Notes: generated from the sequence alone by a model not told the origin. A stretch of 64,000 nt of DNA from Sphingopyxis sp. HIX (GCF_001468285.1 NZ_LNSB01000021.1:22111-86110), one strand, 5' to 3'. Shown: positions 17,785 through 26,505, numbered from the stretch's first letter. Program-made: numbers and translations.

Positions 17785-19647
17785 ATGGCGAGTGCGGTAG
17801 AGGACCGGGCCGACGATCGGCAGTCCCCCCTTTCCGATGCAGTGGTGGTTCGATTTGCCGGCGACAGCGGCGACGGGATGCAGCTGACCGGCGGTCAGTT
17901 CACCCTCTCGTCGGCGCTCGCGGGCAACGATTTCGCGACCTTCCCCGACTTCCCGGCGGAGATTCGCGCGCCGCAGGGCACGCTGTTCGGCGTCTCGGCC
18001 TTCCAGATCAATTTCGGCTCCTCGGCGATCGAGACCGCGGGCGACGCGCCCGACGTGCTCGTCGCGATGAACCCTGCGGCGCTCAAGACCAATGTTCCGC
18101 AGTTGAAGCAGGGCGGCCTGATCATCGCCGACGAGGGCGAGTTCAACGACCGCAACCTCGCCAAGGCAAAGTATGACGCGAACCCGCTCGACGACGGCAG
18201 CCTTGCCAAATGGCAGCTGCTCAAGCTCAATATCAGCCAGCTCACCATGGACGCGGTCAAGCCCTTCGGCCTCGGCAACAAGGAAGCGTTGCGCTGCAAG
18301 AATATGTGGACGCTGGGGCTTTCGCTCTGGATGTTCGACCGCGACCGCCAGCCGCTGATCGACTGGCTCGAGGCGAAATTCGCCAAGGACCCGAACCTCG
18401 CCGCCGCCAACGTCGCGGCGCTCAACGCCGGCCACGCCTATGGCGAGACCGCCGAGCTCGCGGGCCCGCTCAAGCAGCATCATGTCGACCCCGCGCCCGT
18501 CGCGCCGGGCCTCTACCGCACGCTCACCGGCGCCGAGGGCATCGCGCTCGGCCTCGTCGCGGGCGCGCAGCTTGCGAAGCTGCCGATGTTCTTCGGCGGC
18601 TATCCGATCACCCCGGCGTCGGCGATCCTGCATCATCTGTCGCGGCTCAAGGAATATGACGTCACGACCTTCCAGGCCGAGGACGAAATCGCCGCCATCT
18701 GCTCGGCGATCGGCGCCAGCTACGGCGGTTCGCTCGGCGTGACCAGCTCGTCGGGCCCCGGCATCGCGCTGAAGGGCGAGGCGATGGGCCTCGCGATCAT
18801 GACCGAGCTGCCGCTCGTCATCGTCAATTCGCAGCGCGGCGGCCCCTCGACGGGCCTTCCTACCAAGACCGAACAGTCGGACCTCTATCAGGCGGTCTAT
18901 GGCCGCAACGGCGACGCCCCCATGCCCGTCATCTCGGCGCGCTCGCCCGGCGACGCGTTCGAATGCGCGATCGAGGCGGTGCGTATCGCGGTCCAGTACA
19001 TGACGCCGGTGATGCTGCTGACCGACGGTTATATCGCCAACGCCGCCGAACCCTGGGCGGTGCCCGACCTCGCAACCTATGAGGATTTCCCGGTCCAGTT
19101 CCTGACCGAAGTGCCCGAGGGCGGCTTCAAGCCTTATGGCCGCGACGAAAAGCTCGCGCGCCCGTGGGTCAAGCCCGGCACCCCCGGCCTGCTCCACCGC
19201 ATCGGCGGGATCGAGAAGGAAGTCGACACCGGCCACATCAACTATGCGCCCGCGAACCACCAGGCGATGACCGACATCCGCAAGGACAAGATCGACGGCA
19301 TCAAGGTCCCCGACCAGGTCGTCGAACTCGGCGCCGAAGGCGGCAAGCTCGCGGTGGTCGGCTGGGGCTCGACCTTCGGCCCGATCCACCAGGCCGTGCG
19401 CCGCAAGCGCGCCGAGGGCCGGGACGTCAGCCATGTCCACATCCGCCACATCTGGCCGCTGCCCGCCAACCTCGGCGAGCTCTTGAAGAGCTATGACAAG
19501 GTGATCGTGCCCGAAATGAACACCGGCCAATTGAAGACCGTGCTGCGCGACCAGTATCTGGTGGACGCCAAGCCCGTGAACAAGGTGTCGGGCCAGCCCT
19601 TCACCATCGCCGAAATCGAAGCCGCGATCGAAGGAGCGCTCGCATGA
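17785..19647 (+). CDS. korA: 2-oxoacid:ferredoxin oxidoreductase, fused gamma-alpha subunit
   Basis: A 620-residue subunit of a thiamine-dependent 2-oxoacid (probably 2-oxoglutarate) oxidoreductase that produces acyl-CoA and reduced ferredoxin. Residues ~15-195 are the gamma domain (VRFAGDSGDGMQLTGGQF). Residues ~210-450 are the alpha pyrimidine-binding domain (GYPITPASAILHHLSR, SSGPGIALKGEAMGLA), followed by the transketolase-C-like part. It has no ferredoxin-type cysteine cluster of its own. Its stop overlaps the korB ATG (ATGA), so it is coupled to it. The short purine-rich leader before ATG is consistent with the chosen start. Confidence 0.93.
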   Translation: MASAVEDRADDRQSPLSDAVVVRFAGDSGDGMQLTGGQFTLSSALAGNDFATFPDFPAEIRAPQGTLFGVSAFQINFGSSAIETAGDAPDVLVAMNPAALKTNVPQLKQGGLIIADEGEFNDRNLAKAKYDANPLDDGSLAKWQLLKLNISQLTMDAVKPFGLGNKEALRCKNMWTLGLSLWMFDRDRQPLIDWLEAKFAKDPNLAAANVAALNAGHAYGETAELAGPLKQHHVDPAPVAPGLYRTLTGAEGIALGLVAGAQLAKLPMFFGGYPITPASAILHHLSRLKEYDVTTFQAEDEIAAICSAIGASYGGSLGVTSSSGPGIALKGEAMGLAIMTELPLVIVNSQRGGPSTGLPTKTEQSDLYQAVYGRNGDAPMPVISARSPGDAFECAIEAVRIAVQYMTPVMLLTDGYIANAAEPWAVPDLATYEDFPVQFLTEVPEGGFKPYGRDEKLARPWVKPGTPGLLHRIGGIEKEVDTGHINYAPANHQAMTDIRKDKIDGIKVPDQVVELGAEGGKLAVVGWGSTFGPIHQAVRRKRAEGRDVSHVHIRHIWPLPANLGELLKSYDKVIVPEMNTGQLKTVLRDQYLVDAKPVNKVSGQPFTIAEIEAAIEGALA

Positions 19648-20681
19648 ACGAGATGACCACCATCGCGCGCCAAACGACGCTCAAGGATTGGGAAACCGAT
19701 CAGGAAGTCCGCTGGTGCCCCGGCTGCGGCGACTATGCGATCCTCAAGGCGGTGCAGCGCACCATGCCCGAAATCGGCACCGCGCCCGAGAACACCGTGT
19801 TCATCAGCGGCATCGGCTGCTCGTCGCGCTTCCCCTATTATATGGAAACCTATGGCTTCCACACGATCCACGGCCGCGCGCCGGCCTTTGCGACGGGGTT
19901 GAAGCTCGCCAATCCGGGGCTCGACATCTGGATCGTTACCGGCGACGGCGACGGGTTGTCGATCGGGGGCAACCACACGATGCACCTGATCCGCCGCAAT
20001 CTCGATTGCCAGATCATGCTGTTCAACAACGAGATCTACGGGCTGACCAAGGGCCAATATTCGCCGACCAGCCGCGTCGGCACCTCGAGCCCGTCGACGC
20101 CCTATGGCTCGGTCGATCGCCCCGCACAGCCCGCCGCCTTCGCGCTCGGCGCCGGCGCGCGCTTCGTCGCGCGCGGCTTCGACGTGTCGAAGAAGCTGCC
20201 CGACGTGCTCAAGGCGGCGCATGCCCACAAGGGCGCGGCCTTCATCGAGATCTTCCAGAACTGCATCGTCTACAACAAGGACGTGTTCGAGGATTTCGCC
20301 GCCCCCAAGGGCGCCGAGGACCGCCAGCTCTGGCTCGAGAATGGCGAGCCGATGCTGTTCGCGAAGGGCACCAAGGGCATCGCGCTCGACAATGAGGAGC
20401 TCCACCTCAAGGTCGTCGATGTGGTCGATGGCGACTGGCAGTCGGCGGGTGTGATCGTCCACGACGTCACCAACCGCAGCGTCGCGCACATGCTCGTCGA
20501 AATGCGATTCGGCGAATTTCCCATGGCCCTCGGCGTCCTCTACGACGACCCCCGCCCGACCTTCGAAGCCGACGTCTGGCGCCAGAACAAAGCGGCATCC
20601 GAGGGCAAGAAAGCCGACCTGCAGAGCCTGCTCAAGAAGGGTCAGACCTGGACGGTAACCGAGGGCGGGCCGGAGCTGTAG
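19644..20681 (+). CDS. korB: 2-oxoacid:ferredoxin oxidoreductase beta subunit
   Basis: A 345-residue TPP-binding subunit partnering KorA. The motif RWCPGCGDYAIL, the Cys in SGIGCSSRFP and the TPP/Mg motif GDGDGLSIGGNH...NNEIYGLTKGQ are diagnostic of Kor/Por beta chains. The substrate is inferred to be 2-oxoglutarate from the overall similarity of the pair to KorAB; pyruvate or branched-chain oxoacids cannot be excluded. No ferredoxin gene is in the window. Confidence 0.93.
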   Translation: MNEMTTIARQTTLKDWETDQEVRWCPGCGDYAILKAVQRTMPEIGTAPENTVFISGIGCSSRFPYYMETYGFHTIHGRAPAFATGLKLANPGLDIWIVTGDGDGLSIGGNHTMHLIRRNLDCQIMLFNNEIYGLTKGQYSPTSRVGTSSPSTPYGSVDRPAQPAAFALGAGARFVARGFDVSKKLPDVLKAAHAHKGAAFIEIFQNCIVYNKDVFEDFAAPKGAEDRQLWLENGEPMLFAKGTKGIALDNEELHLKVVDVVDGDWQSAGVIVHDVTNRSVAHMLVEMRFGEFPMALGVLYDDPRPTFEADVWRQNKAASEGKKADLQSLLKKGQTWTVTEGGPEL

Positions 20682-20702
20682 CCACAGGGCAGCTCTCTGT
20701 TC

Positions 20703-20735
20703 GTTTCGCGCAAAGAGGCAAAGACGCAAAGGGGG
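20703..20735 (+). repeat. left inverted-repeat arm of GxxExxY element
   Basis: Built from AAAGACGC-like units (TTTCGCGCAAAG, GGCAAAGACGCAAAGG). Its reverse complement recurs at 21144-21174 with 2 differences in about 32 bp. Confidence 0.85.
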
Positions 20736-20741
20736 CTGCGC

Positions 20742-21128
20742 TTGGCAGGTAAGATAGAGGCCTTGGCGAACGTCGCTGTCGATTGTGGGTTTCACATCCA
20801 CAAGGACATCGGACCGGGCCTCTTGGAATCGGCGTACGAGATGCTGCTTTTCGAAAGCTTGGCCAAACGCGGCCTTCTAGTCGAGCGACAAGTTCCGGTC
20901 TCGTTAAAGGCCAATGGCATTGTCATAGACAATGCCTTCCGAGCCGATCTGTTTGTCGAACGAACTTTGCTGATCGAAGTGAAATCGACCGAGGCCCATG
21001 CGTCCGTGCATGCGAAGCAGCTATTGACCTATTTGCGCCTTATGGATTTGCCGCTGGGCTTGCTGATGAATTTCGGTGCAGGAACTTTCAAGGAAGGCGT
21101 CCGTCGAATCGTGAACAACCATGTCTAA
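20742..21128 (+). CDS. GxxExxY protein (PD-(D/E)XK nuclease-like)
   Basis: A 128-residue member of the GxxExxY family, which profile databases place in the PD-(D/E)XK nuclease superfamily. The signature GLLESAY (Gly26, Glu29, Tyr32) is present. The putative catalytic residues Asp69 (FRADLFVE) and Glu79/Lys81 (LIEVKS), and the QLLTYLRL helix with LGLLMNF, are intact, so it is not obviously decayed. The start is TTG with a weak GGGGG 6 nt upstream that belongs to the flanking repeat. Biological role is unknown. Its enclosure by inverted repeats suggests it belongs to a selfish or domesticated element. Confidence 0.8.
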   Translation: MAGKIEALANVAVDCGFHIHKDIGPGLLESAYEMLLFESLAKRGLLVERQVPVSLKANGIVIDNAFRADLFVERTLLIEVKSTEAHASVHAKQLLTYLRLMDLPLGLLMNFGAGTFKEGVRRIVNNHV

Positions 21129-21143
21129 CCTAAGGCGGCGCTT

Positions 21144-21174
21144 CCCCTTTGCGTCTTTGCGTCTTTGCGCGAAA
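21144..21174 (-). repeat. right inverted-repeat arm of GxxExxY element
   Basis: Reverse complement of the 20703-20735 arm. Three GCGTCTTT-type units are visible in a row. Confidence 0.85.
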
Positions 21175-21200
21175 ATATTCCTATTCCAACGGCAGAAATC

Positions 21201-22151
21201 ATGGACAACCTGACCCACAGCCTCGTCGGTGCCGTGCTCGGCCAGATGGGGCTCAAGAAGAAGACCGGGCTCGCGATGCCGACGCTGGTCATCGCCGCGA
21301 ACATTCCCGATATCGATGCCGCCTGCACCGTCTACGGCCAGCTCTCGCTGTCGATGCGCCGCGGGATCACCCACGGCCCGATCGCGCTGATCCTGCTCCC
21401 GATCCTGCTCTGGGCGCTGATGATCGGTTTCGACAACTGGCAGGCGAAACGCGGCAAGCGCCCCGCAGACCGGCTGCCGATCCACAAGGGCTGGCTGCTC
21501 GCGCTCGCCTATATCGGCTGCCTCAGCCATCCCGCGCTCGACTGGCTCAACAATTACGGCATCCGCCTGCTCGAACCGTTCAGCCATCGCTGGTTCTACG
21601 GCGACAGCATCTTCATCATCGACCTGTGGATCTGGATCGCGCTCGGCCTGTCGATCTGGCTCTCGCTCCGCCGCGAACGCGCCAAGGTCGCCGCCTGGAC
21701 GCGCCCCGCGTGGGTCGGCTTCGCCGCGGTCTGCGCGTACATCCTCTTCAACGGCGCGATCACCGGCACCGCCGAGCGCGAGATCGCGGCGGTCCTCCGC
21801 GGCGGCGGTCACCCCGATGCACTCGTCGTCGCCAGCCCCCCGCCGCTCCAATTCTGGAAACGCGACGTCTTCTGGCGCACCGCCGACCGCTACGGTGCCG
21901 CCAGCTTCGACCTCGGCTCGGGCGGCAATGTCGACATCAGCGGCGCGCCCACCGGCATGGACGACCCGCGCGTCGCGCCGATGGTCGCCACCAGCCCGGT
22001 CGCGCAGGCCTTCCTCTTCTGGTCGCGCATGCCGATAGCCAAATTCGACGCCAAGGGCCGGCTGACCCTCTCCGACCAGCGTTTCGGGAACCCGCTCAGC
22101 CGCGGGCAGTTTGAAGTCACAGTCGACCCCAGCCCGGAAGCCAAGCCCTGA
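21201..22151 (+). CDS. YdjM-like membrane-bound metal-dependent hydrolase
   Basis: A 316-residue inner-membrane protein of the YdjM/DUF457 family. The N-terminal motif DNLTHSLVGAVLGQMG, then RGITHGPIALILLPILL and SHPALDWLNNYG (HPxxD), carry the conserved His/Asp residues thought to bind metal. Four or five hydrophobic segments are visible (near 70-90, 105-120, 140-165, 190-205). The C-terminal ~110 residues are periplasmic or cytoplasmic and poorly characterised. The start was set at MDNLTH because family members begin there; the 12 in-frame codons upstream lie in the neighbouring inverted repeat. The stop overlaps the photolyase start (CTGA). Confidence 0.82.
   Translation: MDNLTHSLVGAVLGQMGLKKKTGLAMPTLVIAANIPDIDAACTVYGQLSLSMRRGITHGPIALILLPILLWALMIGFDNWQAKRGKRPADRLPIHKGWLLALAYIGCLSHPALDWLNNYGIRLLEPFSHRWFYGDSIFIIDLWIWIALGLSIWLSLRRERAKVAAWTRPAWVGFAAVCAYILFNGAITGTAEREIAAVLRGGGHPDALVVASPPPLQFWKRDVFWRTADRYGAASFDLGSGGNVDISGAPTGMDDPRVAPMVATSPVAQAFLFWSRMPIAKFDAKGRLTLSDQRFGNPLSRGQFEVTVDPSPEAKP
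22136..22140 (+). promoter_or_regulatory. Shine-Dalgarno supporting a CTG start of phrB
   Basis: GGAAG ends 7 nt ahead of a CTG that opens the photolyase reading frame. No ATG, GTG or TTG in that frame precedes the conserved N-terminal motif. Confidence 0.5.
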
Positions 22152-23524
22152 CCAAACCCGCCATCGTCTGGTTCCGCCGCGACCTCCGCCTCTCGGACCA
22201 AGCCGCGCTGCTCGCCGCTGCGTCTGCGGGGCCGGTGATCCCCGTCTATATCCTCGACGACGAGACGCCCAAGCATCGCCAGATGGGCGCCGCCTCGCGC
22301 TGGTGGCTCCACCACAGCCTGACCAGCCTCGATGCGGCCTTGCGCGAAAAGGGCTCGCGCCTGATTCTACGCCGCGGCAAGAGCGACGAACAACTGACTC
22401 GAATCGCGGAGGAAAGCGGGGCAGGGCAGGTCCATTGCCTGCATCATTACGAACCCTGGTGGCGCAACGCCGAGCGCGCGGTCGCCAAGCACCTCGACCT
22501 CATCTGCCACGACGGCAATTATCTCGCCCCGCCGGGCTCGGTCACCACGGGTACCGGCGGACTGTACAAGATCTACACCCCCTTCTGGCGCGCGCTCAAG
22601 GAGCGCATGCCGCCCCCGCCGCCGACCAACCGCCCGCGCGACATTGCGGCGCCGCCGAAGTGGCCGGCCTCCGACAGGCTCGCCGACTGGGACCTGCTGC
22701 CTACCAACCCCGACTGGGCCACCGGATTCGGCAAGGAATGGAGCCCCGGCGAGGACGGCGCGCGCACCCGCGTCGCCGATTTCATCGACGAAGCCGGCGA
22801 CTACGACCGCCGCCGCAACCTGCCGTCCGAAGAAGGCAGCTCGCGCCTCTCCCCGCATCTCCACTTCGGCGAGGTCTCCCCCGCCTATGTCTGGAACCGC
22901 ATCGCCGAAGTCTCTGGAAACACCGATGTTTTCCTGAGCGAGGTCGCTTGGCGCGATTATGCCCAGAATGTCATCCTCCAATTCCCCGACTATGGCGGCC
23001 GCAACGCCCGCGAGGCGTTCGACACCTTCCGATGGCGCACCGGAAGCGCCGCCGACGAAGACCTGAAAGCCTGGCAACAGGGCCGCACCGGCTACCCGAT
23101 CGTCGACGCCGGCATGCGCCAGCTCTGGACCACCGGCTGGATGCACAACCGCGTCCGCATGATCGCCGCGAGTTTCCTCATCAAGCATCTGCTGATCGAC
23201 TGGCGCCAGGGCGAGCAGTGGTTCTGGGACACGCTGGTCGACGCTGACTACGGCAACAACGCCGTCAACTGGCAATGGACCGCGGGCACCGGCGTCGACT
23301 CGAACATGTTCCCGCGCATCATGGCCCCGCTAACCCAGTCGGAGAAATTTGGCGCCGCCGACTATATCCGCGCGTGGGTGCCCGAACTCGCGGGTCTCGA
23401 CGACACCGCCATCCACGACCCCGATGCACACGCTATGCGCCCGCCGGCTTATCCCGAAAAGCGCATCGGCCACCGCGAGGCGCGCGAACGCGCGCTCGCG
23501 GCCTACGCCCGGATCAAGGGCTGA
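22148..23524 (+). CDS. phrB: deoxyribodipyrimidine photolyase (class I CPD photolyase)
   Basis: A 458-residue flavoprotein that repairs cyclobutane pyrimidine dimers with blue light. The N-terminus IVWFRRDLRLSDQ is conserved in the family. The FAD/DNA-binding C-terminal half contains AWRDYAQNV, GRTGYPIVDAGMRQL, GWMHNRVRM, WRQGEQWFWDTLVDADYGNN and TGVDSNMFPRI. The first in-frame ATG/GTG/TTG is a GTG at 22235, which would delete the essential first strand of the photolyase domain. I therefore place the start at a CTG overlapping the upstream TGA, with GGAAG 7 nt before it. The 3' end overlaps the convergent membrane-protein gene by 11 bp. Confidence 0.9.
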   Translation: MTKPAIVWFRRDLRLSDQAALLAAASAGPVIPVYILDDETPKHRQMGAASRWWLHHSLTSLDAALREKGSRLILRRGKSDEQLTRIAEESGAGQVHCLHHYEPWWRNAERAVAKHLDLICHDGNYLAPPGSVTTGTGGLYKIYTPFWRALKERMPPPPPTNRPRDIAAPPKWPASDRLADWDLLPTNPDWATGFGKEWSPGEDGARTRVADFIDEAGDYDRRRNLPSEEGSSRLSPHLHFGEVSPAYVWNRIAEVSGNTDVFLSEVAWRDYAQNVILQFPDYGGRNAREAFDTFRWRTGSAADEDLKAWQQGRTGYPIVDAGMRQLWTTGWMHNRVRMIAASFLIKHLLIDWRQGEQWFWDTLVDADYGNNAVNWQWTAGTGVDSNMFPRIMAPLTQSEKFGAADYIRAWVPELAGLDDTAIHDPDAHAMRPPAYPEKRIGHREARERALAAYARIKG

Positions 23525-23927
23525 CGCGCGGGCGACTGAGCGGGATCGCGATCGCCGCGGCGACCACGGGCAGCACCACCGCCGCGATCACCATCCACAC
23601 CGGATGCGGGAACATCGTCGTCGTCACGACGCTCAGCGCGATCATGATCGCCCCGATCACCCAGGCGTAGAGCGGTTTCTGCCCGATCTTTGCCGCGACG
23701 ACGGCCCCCGTGAGCGACCCGAAGAACCAGGCGACGACGACCGCGATCTTGGCGCCGAGCGGGATCACGCTCATCAGCTTCGCCTGATCATCGGGCTTCA
23801 TCGGGTCGAGCCCGGGCGGCGGCGGAAAGACCATATGACCGAGCCCTTCCAGCAGGGCGACGACGATAAAGGCGGCGACGACGCCCGCCACGACGGCAAC
23901 GATGGCGCGAACGATGGGATTCTGCAT
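23514..23927 (-). CDS. small four-helix membrane protein (paralogue of the one at 26502-26897)
   Basis: A 137-residue protein with four predicted membrane segments (~8-27, 55-78, 84-102, 110-130) and a proline-rich loop (VFPPPPGLDP). It is not a recognised enzyme. It shares pattern and order with the protein encoded at 26502-26897: VR-I-A-V-G-V-AF near the start, IPLG--IA----WF-G---G in the middle and a hydrophobic tail. Both are minus-strand genes flanking cfa and the beta-lactamase-like gene. Function unknown. Confidence 0.7.
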   Translation of the reverse strand: MQNPIVRAIVAVVAGVVAAFIVVALLEGLGHMVFPPPPGLDPMKPDDQAKLMSVIPLGAKIAVVVAWFFGSLTGAVVAAKIGQKPLYAWVIGAIMIALSVVTTTMFPHPVWMVIAAVVLPVVAAAIAIPLSRPRVSP

Positions 23928-24022
23928 GCTACGACCCTCCCCGGGGGCGGAGAATAGCGGCCCCCTCGCGTCGCGACAACGGCATATGGCGCATTGCGCT
24001 TTAACCTTGCTTGCGCGACAAG

Positions 24023-25309
24023 ATGCCTATGAACACGCATGTCAGGCCGAAGCGCGGGGGAGCGCTGCTCCAGGCGGACCGGGCCTTCCGGTCGGGCGGG
24101 CTGGCCGCGGCGCTGATGGCGCGCGCACCCGCGGCCTTTTTCCACCGCCGGCTCGACCGGATCGACACCGGGCTCGACCACGGCACGCTCGAAGCGCATC
24201 TGCCCGACGGCAGCATCCGCATCCTCGGCGGGCGCGGGCGCGGGCCGACCGCGGTTGTGCACCTCAACAGCTGGGCGGCGCTGGTGCGGCTCGCACTGTC
24301 GGGCTCGGTCGGCTGGTACCGCGCGTGGGACAAGGGCGAATGGACGTCGCCCGATCCGGTGCCGCTCTTCGACCTCTTCATGCGCAACGGCGAAACGCTG
24401 GGCAATGCCGCGCGCTCGCGCGGGCCGTGGCGCTGGGTCAACCGCGCCGCGCATTTCCTCAACCGCAACAGCCGCAGCGGCGCGAAGCGCAACATCCACG
24501 CGCATTACGATCTCGGCAACGACTTCTACCGCCTGTGGCTCGACGAGGGCCTGAATTATTCGAGCGCGCTCTTCGCCGACCCCGCCCAGTCGCTCGAGGA
24601 GGCGCAGCTCGAAAAGCTCGACCTGATCCTCGACCGCCTCGACCTTCGCTCGGGCAGCCGGATGCTCGAGATCGGCTGCGGCTGGGGCGCGCTCGCCGAA
24701 CGCGCGGTCGAGCGCCACGACGTGCTCTATACGGGAATCACCCTCTCGCCCGCGCAAGCCGAAATCGCCGACGCGCGCCTCGCCGCGGTCGACCTGACGG
24801 CGCGCAGCCGCGTCGAACTTTGCGACTATCGCGACGCGCAGGGGCCTTATGATGCGATCGCCAGCGTCGAAATGGTCGAGGCGGTGGGGCAGGCCTATTG
24901 GCCCGCCTATCTCGACGCGATCGCGCGCCTGCTCCGCCCCGGCGGCAAGGCGGCGATCCAGTATATCCTGATCGATGATGCGCTGTTCGAACGCTACGCC
25001 GCCAGCAGCGACTTCATCCAGGCCTATATCTTCCCCGGCGGCTGCCTGATCTCCGAAAGCCGCTTCCGCGCGCTCGCCGAGGAACGCGGGCTCGTATGGC
25101 GCAACGTCCAGCGCTTCGGGCGCGACTATGCCGAGACGCTGCGCCTGTGGCGCGAGCGCTTCGACAAGGCGGTGGGCGAGGGGCGGCTGCCGCCCGGCTT
25201 CGACGAGCGCTTCGTCCGCCTCTGGCGCTATTATCTGCAATATTGCGAGGGCGGCTTTCGCGGCGGCGGCATCGACGTCGCGCAGGTCACGCTCGAAAAA
25301 ACAGCCTGA
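24023..25309 (+). CDS. cfa: cyclopropane-fatty-acyl-phospholipid synthase family protein
   Basis: A 428-residue SAM-dependent methyltransferase that probably adds a methylene bridge to unsaturated acyl chains of membrane lipids. The family block HYDLGNDFYRLWLDEGLNYSSALF, the SAM motif LEIGCGWGALAE, the acidic EMVEAVG and YIFPGG are present; the N-terminal ~120 residues form the lipid-binding domain. The ATG used is the first of two close ATGs; a TTG 12 bp upstream is possible. The next gene starts 23 bp after the stop, so they may be co-transcribed. Confidence 0.9.
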   Translation: MPMNTHVRPKRGGALLQADRAFRSGGLAAALMARAPAAFFHRRLDRIDTGLDHGTLEAHLPDGSIRILGGRGRGPTAVVHLNSWAALVRLALSGSVGWYRAWDKGEWTSPDPVPLFDLFMRNGETLGNAARSRGPWRWVNRAAHFLNRNSRSGAKRNIHAHYDLGNDFYRLWLDEGLNYSSALFADPAQSLEEAQLEKLDLILDRLDLRSGSRMLEIGCGWGALAERAVERHDVLYTGITLSPAQAEIADARLAAVDLTARSRVELCDYRDAQGPYDAIASVEMVEAVGQAYWPAYLDAIARLLRPGGKAAIQYILIDDALFERYAASSDFIQAYIFPGGCLISESRFRALAEERGLVWRNVQRFGRDYAETLRLWRERFDKAVGEGRLPPGFDERFVRLWRYYLQYCEGGFRGGGIDVAQVTLEKTA

Positions 25310-25332
25310 AAACAAAACGGGGGAGGACAGAC

Positions 25333-26505
25333 ATGCGAAGATTATTGGCGGCGGCGCTGCTTTGCGCGGCGGCGGCGGGATGCTCGTCTCCCGAACCCGC
25401 AAAGACCGACACTCTGCCAAAGGATCTGAACGTGCTCTTCTGGACCCAGGACCAACGCGACGCCGCCTTCCGCACGATGGAGACGGTGCCCAAGGTCGTC
25501 GTCAACACCGTCAAGGCCGGCGGCACCGTCTATCCGCTGCCCGCGGGCGAGCCGCTCGACATCGGGCAGGACGTCGACGCCTATATGGCGAAGCAGCGCA
25601 ATGCCGGACTGATCATCGTCCAGGACGGCAAGATCCGGCTCGAGAAATATGCGCTCGGCTATGCCGCCTCGGGCCGCTGGACCAGCTTCTCGGTCGCCAA
25701 GAGCTTCACTTCGACCCTCGTCGGTGCGGCGGTGAAGGACGGCTATATCAAGAGCCTCGACGACAAGGTCACGACCTATATCCCGACGCTCAAGGGCTCG
25801 GCCTATGACGATGTCTCTGTAAAGCAGCTGCTCACCATGACCTCGGGGGTCAAATGGAACGAGGATTATACCGATCCCAAGTCCGACGTCGCGCTGTTCA
25901 ACTTGCAAAAACCCGTCGCGGGCGAGGACATCACCGTCAGCTACATGAAGACGCTGCCGCGCGAGGCGCCCGCGGGGTCGAAATGGGTGTACAAGACCGG
26001 CGAGACCAACCTCATCGGCGTGCTTGTGTCGAGCGCGACGGGCAAGACCTTGTCGCAATATCTGTCGGAGAAGATCTGGAAGCCCTTCGGCATGGAGCAG
26101 GACGCGGTGTGGATGCTCGGCGCGACGGGGCACGAGATCAGCGGCTGCTGCGTCTCGGCCAGCCTCAAGGATTATGCGCGCTTCGGCCAGTTCATGCTGA
26201 ACGGCGGCGTCGCGGGCGGGCAGAAGGTGCTGCCCGACGACTGGATCGCCGCGGCGACGGTCAAGCAGACGGGCATCGATATCCCGGGCCGCGGCTACGC
26301 CTATCAATGGTGGACCAACGACGACGGCAGCTACGCCGCGCAGGGCATTTTCGGGCAGGGGATCTTCATCGATCCCAAGCGCAAGCTGGTGATCGCCTCG
26401 AACGGCAACTGGCCGACCGCGACCGACCCCGAAGGCGTCGGCGCCGCACGCGAAGCCTTCTACAAGGCGGTACAGGCGGCGGTGGACAAGGAGAGCGGCG
26501 GTTAA
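25333..26505 (+). CDS. serine hydrolase lipoprotein, class C beta-lactamase-like
   Basis: A 390-residue exported protein of the beta-lactamase-related (penicillin-binding) family. The N-terminus has a lipoprotein signal with Cys17 (CAAAAGC). The nucleophile motif SVAK is at 120-123, and the second motif is probably YKTGETN. The usual C-terminal His/Lys-x-Gly triad is replaced by a GQGIF-type region, as in many esterase-like members. Strong GGGAGG lies 7 nt before the ATG. It is more likely an esterase or peptidase than an antibiotic-resistance enzyme. It overlaps the convergent small membrane-protein gene by 4 bp. Confidence 0.85.
   Translation: MRRLLAAALLCAAAAGCSSPEPAKTDTLPKDLNVLFWTQDQRDAAFRTMETVPKVVVNTVKAGGTVYPLPAGEPLDIGQDVDAYMAKQRNAGLIIVQDGKIRLEKYALGYAASGRWTSFSVAKSFTSTLVGAAVKDGYIKSLDDKVTTYIPTLKGSAYDDVSVKQLLTMTSGVKWNEDYTDPKSDVALFNLQKPVAGEDITVSYMKTLPREAPAGSKWVYKTGETNLIGVLVSSATGKTLSQYLSEKIWKPFGMEQDAVWMLGATGHEISGCCVSASLKDYARFGQFMLNGGVAGGQKVLPDDWIAAATVKQTGIDIPGRGYAYQWWTNDDGSYAAQGIFGQGIFIDPKRKLVIASNGNWPTATDPEGVGAAREAFYKAVQAAVDKESGG

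Larger units (their letters stand above)
20703..21174. mobile_element. candidate GxxExxY repeat cassette
   Basis: A 472 bp unit consisting of one small nuclease-like gene enclosed by an almost perfect 32 bp inverted repeat. The left arm ends 6 bp before the start codon and the right arm begins 15 bp after the stop. It sits between korB and a YdjM-like gene. No target-site duplication is evident. That it is or was mobile is an inference from this structure. Confidence 0.5.

Noticed and set aside
17749..19530. 593-codon minus-strand frame opposite korA
   Set aside because: Antisense shadow; korA has complete family motifs.
20783..21133. Alternative 116-codon frame inside the GxxExxY gene
   Set aside because: Out of frame with the clear family motifs and without similarity to anything recognisable.
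25333..26505. Beta-lactamase resistance gene
   Set aside because: Only the SxxK motif and a partial second motif match; the third triad is absent and it is a lipoprotein, as in many non-resistance serine hydrolases.
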